Source of the DNA: Atrichornis clamosus
Taxonomy: Eukaryota; Chordata; Aves; Passeriformes; Menuridae
DNA length: 64,000 bases
Assembly: GCA_013400975.1 (NCBI GenBank)
Contig: WBMZ01003365.1
Coordinates: forward strand, 1 to 64,000
Direction: 5' to 3'
Position numbers and translations under genes: made by a program. Under the pieces are notes generated by a model that saw nothing but the letters and a program-made list of their open reading frames with translations, was not told the DNA's origin and ran no database searches. Below, piece after piece: positions 27,301 through 40,888 of the stretch (its first letter is position 1; every line of letters starts with the position of its first letter).

Positions 27301-28654
27301 TTCTGTAGATTGTTGAATGGCCATTAAAAAATCCTAGAAAGCAGACCACAAGATCTGGCAGATGGGTCTGGGGTGAGATGAGGTTGTTTATGAAGATTGG
27401 TGTTTTATTCTCACTTTATTTCCAAAATCAAGATGGAAAACATTTGAATTTGGTGGTCCAGCTTGGCTTTGTAACCAGTATTATACAGGATGTTTTTCTG
27501 CCTGTAATGTTTCAGAGTTCATGTATTTTGACCTTGTTTACCATAAATTACAACTTCTTGTGCAAATGAATTTAGTGTTATACATCAGTAATATCTTTGC
27601 ATCTCTTATGGAGAGAAAATAGACATCATTTTAGTTGCTCTGTAATGTTTATAGGATTCCTTTGTTCACATTCCCCTTGCACTTAAAATAGCTCTGGGCT
27701 TTGATTTTGAAACTAAGGTTATACTTTTATTCATTCAGTATTGCTCAAATAATCAATTCCATTAAAGTTACTGAAATAGAAAGTCACATGCTCCCCAAAT
27801 CTATTGCCTGCTGACAGGTTAAGAAGCCTCTACTGCAGAATTAGACTTCAATTACAGGGGGTTTGTTGTTGTTGTTTTTTAATTCTTGCTTAGTGTTTGG
27901 CTTGAATTCTGGGGGCATGTCATGTACCAGATTTCACTAGAAAACAGCTATGCTTTTATAAAGTAGTTCTGTAGTCTTAAGTGTCAGTCCACATCAGTGT
28001 GCTACCCAAGAACTTGGTGTGAGAAAAACTCCTGCCTGTTCCCTAGATCATTCCAATGTGTGCCTTCTCTTCTCTAAAGCTTAATGGCTTTCACTGCACT
28101 GTGGGACGGCACTGAAAACCCATTTTCTTGTGGCTGCGTTGTAGAACTTCATGGCTGGTTCGTAGTGGTGTAGTGATACACTCTTTTCTGCTTGCCCAAG
28201 TCCTTTGTTCTTTTTTCCAAACCAATTAGAGATTTTTAGAAGTTATTCTCCAGGTTTGTCATACAGCAGATATCTTATGACTCGTATGCAGCATGCCTAA
28301 AATTATGTCTGTTAGGTCTTTAATGATAACTACTGAGATTATTATAATTAAGAATAGAAGTAATACTCTAAATTATTCTAAAAACATGGTGTTCTTTGTT
28401 CTATCCATTTTGACTCTGTATCAACATGATTCCATTTTTGCATTTTGCTGCTGACAGGTTTTATGTGTGTGGAGTTCAGACCTATGAGCCTCCTGAGCAG
28501 GGCCCTGGATGAAATGCAGTATAGTTGCTACTGGCTGCTGATGGCACCTGCATTTCTATTCTGTGGCATTGGGGCTGGAGAGGACCAGGTGGAGGAATTT
28601 CCTGAACTTGTCTCAGTAGAAAAATGGTTCAGATAGGTTTTGGTATTGGGGGAC

Positions 28655-29270
28655 AGGTGTTGAGAAGGGACCCATCAAGATCATTGAGTCCAAATCCTGA
28701 CCCTGCAGCAGGCACCCCAAGAATCCCACCCTGTGCCTGAGGGCACTGTCCAAACACTTCTTGAAATCTGTAAGGCTTGCGGCTGTGACCACCACCCTGG
28801 GGGAGCCTGTTCAGTGCCTGACCACCCTCTGGGTGAAAAGCTTTCCTGAACTCTAACCTAAACCTCCCCTGCCTTACCACTTCCTCAAGTCCTGTCAGTG
28901 GTGGAGATCAGTGCCTGGCCCTCCTCTTCCCGTCACGAGGAAGTCGTAACTGCAATGAGGTCCCCCTCAGTCTCCTCTTCTCCAGGCTGAACAGACCAAG
29001 TGCCCTCAGCTACTCCTGGTATGGCTTCCCCTCCAGACCCCTCACCATATTCATGCCCTCCTTTGGAAGTTCTGTAATAGTTTAATTTCTTTTTTATATT
29101 GTGGTGCCCAAAACTGCCCCAGCACTCGAGGTGAGGCCATCCACATGCAGAGCAGAGTGGGACAATCCCCTCCCTTGCCTGGCTGGAGATGCTGGGCCTG
29201 ATCCCCTTCAGGACAGGGTTGACCCTCCTGGCTGCCAGGGAACTGCTGACTCATATTCAATTTGCCATGA
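28655..29270 (-). mobile_element. CR1 LINE fragment, about 0.6 kb, lacking a clear terminal octamer
   Basis: The segment reads as CR1 3' sequence in reverse orientation. Typical phrases include GAGAAGGGACCCATCAAGAT, CCTGTGCCTGAGGGCACTGT, CTCCTCTTCTCCAGGCTGAA and CCAAAACTGCCCCAGCACTC. The end corresponding to the 3' tail (left side) lacks an obvious octamer repeat, and the copy is degenerate with small indels, so it is older than the others or truncated at both ends. The sense strand is minus, antisense to the gene. Open frames on both strands inside it are by-products of the repeat. Confidence 0.85.
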
Positions 29271-32200
29271 AATTTGTCTTTAGAACCCTTGGATTGTTGG
29301 TGTGTTTGAAAGGCATCTATCCATCCTTATATTAACCTCTGTTTATCCAAATTAATTTGTCCTTTCCCTCTGAAGTCCTGTTTTGGATGTGGTGACCAGC
29401 AATCTGGTGTGCTTTTAGCTGCCTGGGAAGGGTTGTTTCAGAAAAGATGTAAGTGCAGTGGTGTAGACGGCTTTCACCAAGAGTGTGCTGACAGAAGTCA
29501 GTAGGCTGCGGACAGTGTTTATCTGATCTGACCATTTAATATTTGCTCTGTCCCTTTCTATCTCTCATCACCCTCTGTGCATCCTTAACCTTTTCCTTTT
29601 TCGGGTAGCATGCCCCTGAAGCAAATCACTAATCATGCTCATTAGAGTATGAGGTCTATTACTTTTTGATTAATCTCTCTCCATGTGCCCAGTGGCACTG
29701 CAGTTAAAAATATAGCTCCAGAAAATCTATGGAAGTGGAGGACTGGAGCTTACTGTGTGCTAGTGATGTGCAGAGGTATTGCATTTTATATGTATTTGGA
29801 AGCTCTTCTGAGTCTGAGGCAAAGAAAATGCTATTGTTATTGATATTTAGATCACTTTATAATACACCTCAGCTTTCATCCCTTGAGAAATTGTGTCAGT
29901 AATTGAAAGAGCCATTGTCTCATTTCAGTTATCTAAACAATCTCAGTCTTCATCCTTATAATTATTGGAAGAGCCTAGCAGCAAAAATCTGATTAGTGAT
30001 TTCCTAACACTACTGGGAAACAATATTTCTAGAATAATTTTCTGTACTGAGTCAATGATACAAGTCAAGATTGGTGTGAAAACAGATTAGGGAATGTCTA
30101 AAGAAATTTATCACAATTTTTTTTTTGTCACAGCAGCATTATGGATATAATTTTTTTTTAATAAAATGAGACATAAAATGAAAATTCTGGAATTGAAGTC
30201 TTCATAGCTGGGTGATACCTTTGCCTTAGTAATGGAAAAATATGGAATCCTTTTTTACTAGAGTTAAGATACAGTTTTCACATTTTCAGCCCTTAAAGAA
30301 GCTTAACTATTATGAAATTACGAAGAATTTTAAATGTACCAGTATTTTTGGAAAAGAAATATATTTTGAGGTGTGGAGATTTTGTCCCTGTTAGAAATAA
30401 TCTTTGCAATCTATTGTATGTAGTGCACATACAGACCAAGAAAATAAATATTCAGACGAGGAAAGAAGCAACACTGAATGTACAATACCTGCATACAGAT
30501 CTATCATATTGGACAAACTGCATCTAATTTCACTGATTTCTTTGGTTCAGTGCATTTTAATTAAGCTTTTGACTGCTGCCTCAGTAAACCCTTCCTGCTT
30601 CAAAGAATCGATGAGCTATCCACACATGATCTGAGCTACTGTAGAGGTGCTGAATATCATGTATGGGCAGAAAATTTCTTCAGTCAATTATTTTTGAAAG
30701 AATTGCTTGGTTTAGCTTTCATTTTGAACACTGTGGAACACAGCAACCGGTTCTGCAGCTGTGCTGCTGGTGGTGTTACTCAAAAGAACTATGTTCTTTT
30801 GGTTCATTCATAGGTCATTCTGGTGAAGGGAAGTTGCTTGTGTTCTGAGGGGAGCTGCATTTTAATTTGAGAGAATTGTCCAAAATGAAAATTGCCTCAA
30901 AAGCGTCTTATGTTATCCCTTAGAATATCTTGATAGACTTATTCTGAGTTGAAGCTCTTCACCTATGAAACAGCAGGTGTTGAACCAGATCTTCAGTCAT
31001 CTGTTTATTTCAGATTTGTTCCTAAATAATCTAATGCATTTGGAGAATTGGTTCCAAACTGCTTAGTTGCCGTTCTGTTTAAATACTCTTATGCTAATGA
31101 CTGTGTGCCTTATTAATACTCATGGCTTACATTATGGAGTGTATAAGATAATGTTCTGTGAGTATGTTTAATAAAAACAGATTACAATTAAGACTGCATT
31201 GTGAATCACTGACACATCAGCTCTGTGCTTAATATCTTATCTAAATCCCTGTCCATTGCTTTCAATACAGTTTGCATATTTTAATGAAGTTGAGTATAAC
31301 AGTTCTGAACCATTCAGAAGACTAACAAATACAGAAGATATGAAATTTCTTTATAATTGGAAAATATATTATTCTGATGTATATGTGCTCCATCAACGCT
31401 TGTTTTTTGTTGTTTGTCAATTATTTCCTTCTAGAAACAAATTACGGATGTGTGACAAGCAGATTTCTGATGGATATGGAGAATATTTGATAGGAATACA
31501 AAGACAAAACAAAACCTCCTCACCCTAGAGCTTAATATGAGATCAAAATTGTTTGCTGTTAATACACTCTGGTAGCTGTGCCAATGTATAGGTAATTTTA
31601 CTGTCCTGCGCTTGTGGGACACCAAGGGATTTTGTTTCTCTGCTCCTGTTTCCATGGCAATTAGAATTAGATTAGTTTTAGGTTCACAGTGGATAAATGA
31701 GAGTGACTAAGCTATGATGTAGTGTTTGTGAGTCAGGAGCACACTGAGTTGTTTTATAAAATAGCTCAAAACTGTGCTTAAATCGTTGTGGGGTTTTGGT
31801 TGCTGTTCACTTGCTTGTATTTGTCTTGCAGCATCTGGATCTTGTGGTTGCAGTGTGGTGGCACTTGTACTCTTTGTGTTCATGGTCATGTGGTCTTTAA
31901 GAGAGCAGTCCCTGGATTCTGGTGGTAGCTGCATGTTGAATAGTCAGTTCTACATTTGCAAATAAATATCTCTATTAACTACTTTTAAAACTTCAGCCCA
32001 TGACTGATTTTTGCAGTGTTTTGGACATGGTGGAATGGTATGATTTTTATCAACACCTGCTATTTAGGATAACTTTTTTGGAAGACCATTCCAAAATCAA
32101 TCCACTGTTCTGTATTTGTTCATACAGTGTTTCCGTGTGTGTGTGTATACATAAATACACATAAACCTTTTTCTTCTTCTGGTACTTGTTAATACATCCA

Positions 32201-34419
32201 TTTCAGAAACTGGAATGGAGAGTAGTATTACTGGAGGATTATTCCAGTCCCTTTTCAGCTAATTCCCATGCAGCACAGTTCTTTTTCCTATGATTTGTAT
32301 TTAACTTTACCAGCATATTGCACTAATGAATTGCAGATGCTGCAGAGAGTATTATTACAAGAAGATTTCATGCTCTGGTAGTAATGTGCCATGCTTTTAT
32401 AGTCTATGAGTATGTGGTAGTTGTGACATTATTCACACAGTATTTAATACTGTATTTTGTTAAATAATTATCTACCTTTTACAAGGGCTATGGTAGATTT
32501 CACAGAAACATCATCCTTGAATATATTTCAGCTGTTGATTTAGACTCTGTGAGGTAGTCTTAGACCTAAAGACAGTTGAGCATATCAATGTTTTTTTAAT
32601 TGTTGAGGTACAATTGAACTTCACCCTTTCAGGAACGTTTGGGTTGATAAAATGAATCCTTGCAGTAGCCCAGAGAGGGGTACCTTGGGAAGTGTCAGAG
32701 GTTTCAGGCACTTCTGCAGAGACACAGCTGCTGTTGTGCTTTGCTGACAGAAAGCACTGGTGATACTGGTGCTGGGAGTGCTGGTATTTCCCTCCTGAGC
32801 CTGAGGGAATTCGGCAGCCCCTTTGCGGGCCTGCCCTCTCCATTCAGCTGCCTTGTGCATCTGCCTTTCGTGCTGTGCCTGGTTCTGCCTGGCCCACCTT
32901 GGTGGATGTTTGTCTAATGTGATGTTACAAACAGGCTGTTTGGCTTCTGGTTATCTAGATACATTCACAACACACATTTTTGAAAATGTATACACAGATA
33001 TCTGAAAACATAGAAATTTAGTTCTTAGAAGAGGCCTGAGAAGGAATATATGCAATTAATGTGAAGAACATGTTTGCTTATTTTCATGTAACTGAATCCA
33101 TTCAATGGAGAATTGGTCTCGTCTTGTCTTTACAAGCTGAAAAAATGAGTAATGCATAAATTTGTAGAAAATGACCAAATGATATGTTTTGAACCACGCA
33201 GAGCAAGGAAGCAGGAATAAGAACAGACAATAAAACCTGGAGTTTCCTATAGCTCGTGTGGTTTATACTAGACTAGAAAAGCATTGCTAGATCCCAAGTT
33301 GTACTGAGGGGAAAAAAAAGATAATCTGTTTTATTAAACAAATTAATACTTACCAGTAATTTTACATTTCTATATTTTTTGTACCTTGTTAGTGTTTCAC
33401 TTCACTTAATGTGGTTGTAATTAATATTTATATAAATATAGATTTTATATAGTTCAAAAAAGAAGCTTAAAGGAAGCATAGTAGAGAATGTATTACATAC
33501 AGGAGCCATTTTGGGATTGAGACTTGGGAAGCAGATGATTTAAGATATGTCGAGACATTGCTTCATCTGACCTGTCCCATATTCAAAGTCAGAGCCCTCA
33601 GATTTCTAGAGACTCACCAGACTGTGGAGGGGAAATGGTGGAAAACCTGGAAAAGACACCATCAAGGGCTAATCCTTTGTTTGCAGTTCCTGTACTGGAA
33701 AGTAATTTTGCCTTCTGGTTTTGTCCTGCCTTAGTATGTGCCTGTTAAAGTAAATGCATCTTTGTCATGTGTGAGCACCACTTGCATTAATGATAATGGA
33801 GTTTTCATATGCATGTTGAGTTACTGCATTTCTAATGCTGCACAAGTCAACACTGATGTGCTCTGGTTTCAGCTCTGTGAATCAGCACTGTCAGAGTCAG
33901 CAGGCACGTATATCTACATATATCCGTAGGAATTCTACTTAAGGATCTGGCATCTTATATTTTTGAATGTTTTTAGTGGCTTTGATTTATTTCAATTATT
34001 GTGTGACGGGGAGGTTGACCATAATACAGCAGAGAGAAGCTGGGTCCAAGATCGTAGATGAATGTACTATGCAGGTTCTGAAATCAAACCACGTTGCCAA
34101 AGTTAAGGGGGGCAAGTTGTTAAAATATCAAACTCCAATTTACTTTTTATTTCAGAGAGAAAAAAAACCTGTGCACAGCATACATGTAATGTAGTGATTT
34201 TTGAAAAGCATGAGAAGACATAGATTACAATGTTGAGTTATTGAGTATTCTGAGTGATTATTTTAAGGTCTTTTGGGCCTGTAAATCACATTTCAAATAA
34301 TTGTTGCTTTTGTATGTAGGAAAAGTGGGATTTCTACTCAGTGTATTCACTGTTAGCATTGTATTTATAAGAGGCATAAGCTGAAGAGAAAACAAAACAT
34401 TGACGGAGGGCTTTTTGTG

Positions 34420-34500
34420 TGTTGGTTTGTTGGGTTTTGGGTTTGGGTTTTTTTTGTAGTTATTTATTGTCTGGTTTGGGTTGTGGGGTATTTGTTTTGT
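34420..34500. repeat. T/G-rich tract with telomere-like spacing
   Basis: The tract has repeated TTTGGG, TTTTGGG and TGGTTTGGG blocks ending in a T run. It is similar in style to 13511-13625. The GGG blocks are irregularly spaced and not in exact TTAGGG units. Confidence 0.7.
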
Positions 34501-35673
34501 TTTCTTCTTAAATTCCTGGCCATCTTCAGTATCAAGAGAAATCTTTAGAGTTCTAATTTGATATTTATTTGGTGCATTCTATCTAAATGTTGGTATGTGA
34601 TATGCTCTCTGTGCTTTTTCCCTGGTTAGTTGTGTACACTGTGGGCTAATGTGTGGGAGGTGCTTGGCACTGGAAATAACTGCATCTCAAAGCAAAACAA
34701 GTTTGGGGGTAACCAGTGACTGACACAGGGGACTTATGAGGGTTGGAAAATTACATGACAACGTTGTTGAGGTGAGCTCTTATAGTGGCAATATTAAAGA
34801 CACACGTGGAACACAGAGTTCTAGTGTCTGTCATCAGTGCAAATTTACCAACTGGCCTGACCATACTTGACCTTTTGCAAGGTGAGCCAGTACAGTGAGT
34901 GCCACGAAGCTCTCCTTTTCCAAACCAAACACATGTACCTCTTTCATCTTACAAGGCCCCTGTAAAGGTCAAACACAGCTGTAGTTCAGACTGTAGTTCA
35001 GTTCCGCGAAAAGGATCAGCTCCCTTCTTGTATCTTGTGCAATGCCACAAGTCAGACAGGAGGGGCAGAGGTTTAACTCAGAGAAAGGAGTCACACAGCA
35101 AATGGAAGTAAAGATTTGCTCCTCATGGGTAGTACACTACAATATCTTGCCTCTGAACATATGACTTGGCACCTGAGAAATACTGACTTATGTATGAGTA
35201 TTTTATCTATCAATACGTGCTCTCTTTTGGAATGCAATTTCTTATTTTTCCTAAAGGGTCTTCTTTAATAACCTCACAATTTCAGCCAGCCCATTTATTT
35301 AATTGAGAGCATGTTGCTGTCCTCCCTGCAGATAAACCACCTAACCCTGGCATTTTACCTTCCTGAGTGCAGTTTCACATTACAGGACTATCAGCCTGGA
35401 GCCAAGTTATCATACAGTAATAATAAGCTAACATAGCTGTGTGAGCACATTTAATTAACTGTAAAGATGGAATTCTCTGCTTTTCTTTCACTTGGCTAAC
35501 ATCCAGAAGTACGTAACTTCTATGCTGTAGGAAACACTGTAGAATACAAACTATGCACCTTTGCATATAGGCATTATCTGGATAGTCTCTGATATCCATA
35601 TCCTGATTTGGGTTCATTTTTACTGTGCATTTGGGTCTCATCTGTTGCATTTTTACTTCTCTTAGAAACTAAC

Positions 35674-35698
35674 ATGAGGTTTTACTAAAAAACCTCAT
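35674..35698. other. Perfect 10-bp inverted repeat with 5-nt loop
   Basis: ATGAGGTTTT at 35674-35683 pairs exactly with AAAACCTCAT at 35689-35698 across the loop ACTAA. In an RNA this would form a short hairpin, followed shortly by a T run at 35709. It is intronic and no function is assigned. The stem is too short for a microRNA precursor unless flanking sequence extends it. Confidence 0.6.
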
Positions 35699-36972
35699 TT
35701 GAGGGGTCTTTTTTAAATGGCATAGCTGCTAAAGAAAGTACCAAAAGAAGGATTTTCCAACATGATGTCTTTCTGAACAATGTTTTCTACAGCTGCTGCA
35801 GCTGTGGATATTGTCAAATTGTGAAGCATGTTTGAAACATGCTCACAGTATGAATGTCCACAGACCAGACTTTGTGAAAGCTGAAACTGGGCACTCCACA
35901 TTCCAGCTGCTCCACATAACCAACAGCTCTTTCTCCCACATTCACACCAAGCATCAGTAGATGGATTGTATCCTGCCTGTACAGTGTACAGTGTATGTTG
36001 CTTCTGTAGTGGTGAGATATAGATGCATTTTTATTTATTATGCTTTACTATTTTTACACTTAAAAGATGCTAGGAAAGCAGGATGTGATGGGAATGGTGT
36101 ATAAGTTACTGTTACACAAACTCTTTGCAATAGGTGAAAAAATGACTCTGTGGATTCATTAAATACATTGTGCATTCTCTTCTCTGCATTTTGTGTTCTA
36201 CTTTACCATTTTTTAAATTAAATGTTGTAATGAAAAGGTTCCTCCCCACTTTTTCCCCCCCCACCCTAGGGTCAATATCCCTCACCCTATTGCTCCAGTT
36301 GCTCTATTTTCAAGTGTATGTAAAGCTTATGGTGTTTCAGCTGTAACTTGCACATTATTTTAAAATACCTGAGATCAGGTTAGGTGTATAAAGGTCTGAA
36401 TCCTGCTTGTTTTGGTTTGTAGTGTAGGGAGTAATGTATCTGTATGCTAAATACAGGTTTTGAATGCATGTATGAGTCCTCTTTCAAACTTAAGATCAAG
36501 TCGAGAGGTTGTTTGGGTGGGTGAAACAAAAAAAATCAAATCCTTTTTCTAATTTATCTGGATAGCCTGGATGATTTTGTAATTGTCTTATCATTACTCC
36601 CCTTCTTAAAGCTAATTTTCAATTGTGCTAAGAGACCACAAGAAAATTTACTCTAAAAGTTTATTCTCCTTTGGTGTTGATAACATTTGGTACTGGGAGA
36701 GAAGAAATGTTCTAAGACTTATTGTGATCTGATCAGAACTAAGTGGATCTGGCAGCTGGATTGAAATTTGTTTAAAAACAGCTTAGTGCTTGTTCTGTTT
36801 ATTTTTTTATTGAGAATAAAAGGAAAGCATTGTATATTTAGCATTTGGTTTCCAGCATTCTGGAAATACGCATCATGACTGTGTATTAAGATTTATCTTA
36901 TTACCTACTATTTTTTAGTGACAGTGGTGCAAACCTCATGTCTCTTTAGTAACTCTGCTTGCTCTACTACAG

Positions 36973-37029
36973 GTGCTGTTGTCAGGATTGATTGGTGTTG
37001 TCTCATGGAAGAGGCCCCTCTCACTTGTG
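36973..37029 (+). CDS. ENTREP1: ENTREP/FAM189-family membrane protein, exon 2
   Basis: This small internal exon has 57 bases and 19 codons, phase 0 at both ends. The acceptor is CTACAG and the donor is GTG followed by GTGAGT. It encodes VLLSGLIGVVSWKRPLSLV. The first part completes the second membrane helix (about residues 70-86, continuing PFWAGFS from exon 1). SWKRP forms the short basic loop and LSLV opens the third helix. The fit of both neighbours in frame makes the call secure even though the exon is too short to be found as an open frame on its own. Skipping it would keep the reading frame but remove most of the second helix. Confidence 0.92.
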
Positions 37030-40000
37030 GTGAGTAACTCCCAGTGGTTTTGCCTTTATAGAGGAGGCTCATAGTCTGTGGGATGATTTTCCAGGGCTGT
37101 TATGTATCCTAATATTTATAAACACTTAGTATAAACATTTTAGGACTTTGAAGTTGTATTGTATACACTACCTCGGTGATAATATTTTTCTTCTGTCTCA
37201 CAAACAGACTACTGGTCTGCTTTTACCTTTGCATTTAACTTAATTTGCCTAAAAATGCACTGCAGAGCAATGTTTTTATTTCCTTTGCTTAGATGTTAAA
37301 AAGCATGTTCCAAGTTAGTGGCTGTTCATCTTCATCTGCAGAACAATTTTAAACAACATTATTATTTCTGTTGTGAGATTCATGTAGTTACTTAATAATG
37401 AACAGTAATCTATGCTGTGTATATACATACAAATAATTTCAGATAGCCTATTAAAATAAAGCAATATTAGGTTCAAATCAACCACATTAAAAAGGTGTGA
37501 TGACTGTGTCAATAAGGATGTGTTGGCAGGTAAACACTGCCTTTGAAAAAGTGTGCATGTTTAACAGAGTAACATGAAACATTTGTAACATAGTTAATAC
37601 CAAAGATAATCCCCAGAAAAAAGAACATAATGGAAAGTGTGAAACTGAAAGTATCGTATTACTTAGAATAAGCTTAATTAGAACTTCAGGTTTATCTTTC
37701 AGTATTATGAACTAAAACAGTAGGCACAGAGCTTACGTCATTGGAATAACCAATATTCACACACCAGAAATGTTATTCAGGCCTGTTGAGGCCTGGCTGC
37801 TTTGAGTCCTGAACACTTTACTTGCATGTTGGAAATTCAGCTGGGCTTTTAGCTACCGATTCATGCAGTGAAATGTAAATAGGCAGCATGGTCAGTATCA
37901 TTCAAGGAAAAAAAGATGAAAGGGAAGAAGCAGTAAATGGCCATATTAATGCTTGCAGGATGGCTCACCTTCCTAAAATCTGCCCTAGGAAATTATTTAT
38001 TTCCAAGAGTAAGCTTAAGCCAGTTAGATCCTGATTTTTTTCTATATTGACACTTGGTGGTGATCCAATAATCAGCTGGAAGAACTGGGGACAGGGGTGA
38101 TATTTTTCACTTCTGTGTGTGACTAAGCTGTGCAATACTTTTGCAGTGGCTACATAATGTCCTTTTCCCCTGCTGCACTGTAAATACCTTTTAGCAGGTG
38201 AAGCCCACGTGTGCAGGATGACTGCTCTGAGTAGCAATCAGTAACGTATAACTTCACAACCTCACAGCACAAAGTACCACCAACATGTTAATGAGTCATG
38301 TTTCTCATGATCTGTTTATACAGCACATATGCCAAATACATATGGTCAATAATTACCTTTTAACCTATTTTAGAGTGTTATAAGCACCTAGGTAATCGAT
38401 TACAATACTTGTCTGTTTTGCTGCAATGTATTACAAAATCTGGCATTGCTGAGAGTGATAGCAGAAAGATAGCTTTATCATATGAAGCTATGAATAAAGT
38501 AACACAAAATGAAACCATAGACCATCTGTGACGTCCTGCAAACTGGTGGAACTGTGATAACATTTTAAGGTGCCAGTTTTCTGCATACCTTGGATTTGTG
38601 ACTAAAAGAGGGTTTATAATGACCAGTATTTTGACTATTTCTGAGCAGTACTTGTACACTATCAAGACTTTCTGGTTTTCCCACGCTGCATCACTTCCTT
38701 TAGCTTTTTCCTTCCTCTTTCCTTTGCTTATTAAACTACCTTTTTCTCCACCCACAGGTTTTTTCACCTGGGCTTTTCTAATCTCTTCTAGTCCCTCTGC
38801 AAAGGGCAATGTGGTGCTTTCCTTCTGGTCAGGGTCAGCCCTTCATACTGCTGGATCTGGCTTGCCCAGTGCTGTAATCATACCGGGGTTTTCCACAGAT
38901 GCAGTGTCTTTTCTTAGTAAATGTGTTATTAGGTGCAGGCAAAGAGAGGAAGCTCAAGAAACATTAAACACAAATAGTTCATCAACCCTCAATTTCTGGC
39001 TGTATCGTACTAGAAATGTGTTGTGTAGCATTGGTATAGAAATGAGAACATCATTGCATAGTTTAACACTTTGGAACCCAAGCCAAATCTGAGAATAGTT
39101 TTGTATTTGTAAGCAATTAGTAAGAATGCTGTTCTGTATTATACATTCACTAAAAGATTTACAAATGTGTATGTACTAAGGATATTTTACTGCTATTTTA
39201 ATGTGCAAGAGCTCTCCTGCTAAAGTGTGTTTGCAATCTTAATTATCTGGAAAATACACCAGATTTTGTTAGTTTATCTAAATTTTCTTGGTCACCTCAT
39301 AGCCATCAGTCGCTTATGTTGCCAAAATGCTTTACATATGCAAGGAATAAGCATCTGTTATCAAACCTGTATTTACATTTATCAGAGGAAACACTCAGGA
39401 AAAGGAGATATTTAAATTGCTTAGACACTGATTTTGAACAGTACTTCCCATATATTTCAGCTGTTTCCTTATTAATCTTACTCTTTTTACAGTTACGAAA
39501 TCTCAGAGAATTTGTAGTGCTTTGGGGAAGTCTTTCAAGAGTTCCTTTTTTGGTAACCAAGTGCTGGCTGTGTCACTACCACTGCTTAGGATTAAAATGC
39601 AGTGTTAAAGTAGGAATTTTTTTCCTCGTGGTTTATGGAACTATCTGCAAAGTGGGAGAGACCTCGTGTAGCTCCTGAGCTTGAATTACCTTGTAAGAGA
39701 ACTTTAAACTGTGCAGTCAGATTATTTTCCTGTTACAATCTAATCTATTGTAATTGCAAATCTTTTTGTGCTAAGGAGATTAATTCAGCCCCTGAATTGA
39801 GTTGAAAGCTTCTCTGTTGCCATCTGGCATTTGGATGACCCCAGAAAAATATTTTTACTTTTCTAACTGAAATTTTTTACAATAAATTGATAGATTTAAT
39901 ATATCTTTCAATGAACAGAAATGTGGGGTTTTTTAATGTCTGTGAATGTCAGTGAACACAACATAATGCTCCTTATTAGTAAGTTATCTTGATTACCCAG

Positions 40001-40877
40001 AAGAGCTATTTAAAAGCATTTACTATGAAATCTGCATTCCAGATTCAGTTCCATGCATCAGTGAACATGCAAATCAGTGCATATATGCCTAAATGGAAGA
40101 GGACACTCAGTTCCAATGTGTTATCCCTTCAAGTGAACCATTATTTCTTTCCTTTTTTAAATTTTTTTTAATAAGCAGACAGGATTTTCTTCATTTAAGA
40201 AAAATAAAAGAGAAGCCACCTTAAATAGCTGCAGTTCAACCTGTACATTTTAGTCAAAAGGATGAACTGCTGTGCAAGGTCTCAGGCTGCACTTGTGATA
40301 AGAACCAGTTAAGTTCAAAACTGACTTTCTAAGAAAGCCTTCATCTTGGATCAGCTTGGTAGCTTGTTGCAAAATGAGAGATTTTCTTTCTAGAATTCCA
40401 GTGAAAAACTTGAACTATTTGAATATCAGATTTATATAATTTTCTTCTTCCAGTAAAAATTATTAGGAAAAGATCTATGTTGAAAAAGGAAATTGCTAAC
40501 AATTTTTAATAACTACATCCACACACACTCTTGTCCCATAAGATGCCTGAATATGTAAAACTGATCCAAATGTTTTTCCTCATTGATTATCTCCTGTCAC
40601 TAGATAGATGTAATTGCAGAGTACAGCAGAAATAACCAAACTCCTGGATAGAGACAAAACATGAAACGTATAGAAAAAAATGTATAAATAAGTTTCCTAT
40701 ATGCTTTTCAGTGAGATGAAATGTCAAGGTGTTCCTGGCCATGCTGCTTAACCTGAGGTCCTAGAGTAGCTTAAATGATGAGACCTGTATTTTTAAACTC
40801 TTGTAAGAGAATTTCCTTTGCGATGAAATCTGATTGAAATTTTTGACTAAAAAAAAAAGGTTGTCCTCCCTCCAACA

Positions 40878-40888
40878 CCCCCCCCCCC
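40878..40888. repeat. Poly-C run (11 C)
   Basis: A homopolymer of 11 C lies between CCAACA and AGGCAGAG. It is a simple-sequence tract in intron 2. Confidence 0.9.

Noticed and set aside
32511..32860. 110-codon minus-strand frame in a GC-richer patch
   Set aside because: No recognisable domain or terminal repeats; could be an old repeat, but nothing supports a specific call.
38378..39092. Overlapping 143-codon minus and 164-codon plus open frames
   Set aside because: They lie opposite each other in the same DNA with no family resemblance; best explained by a locally stop-poor stretch.
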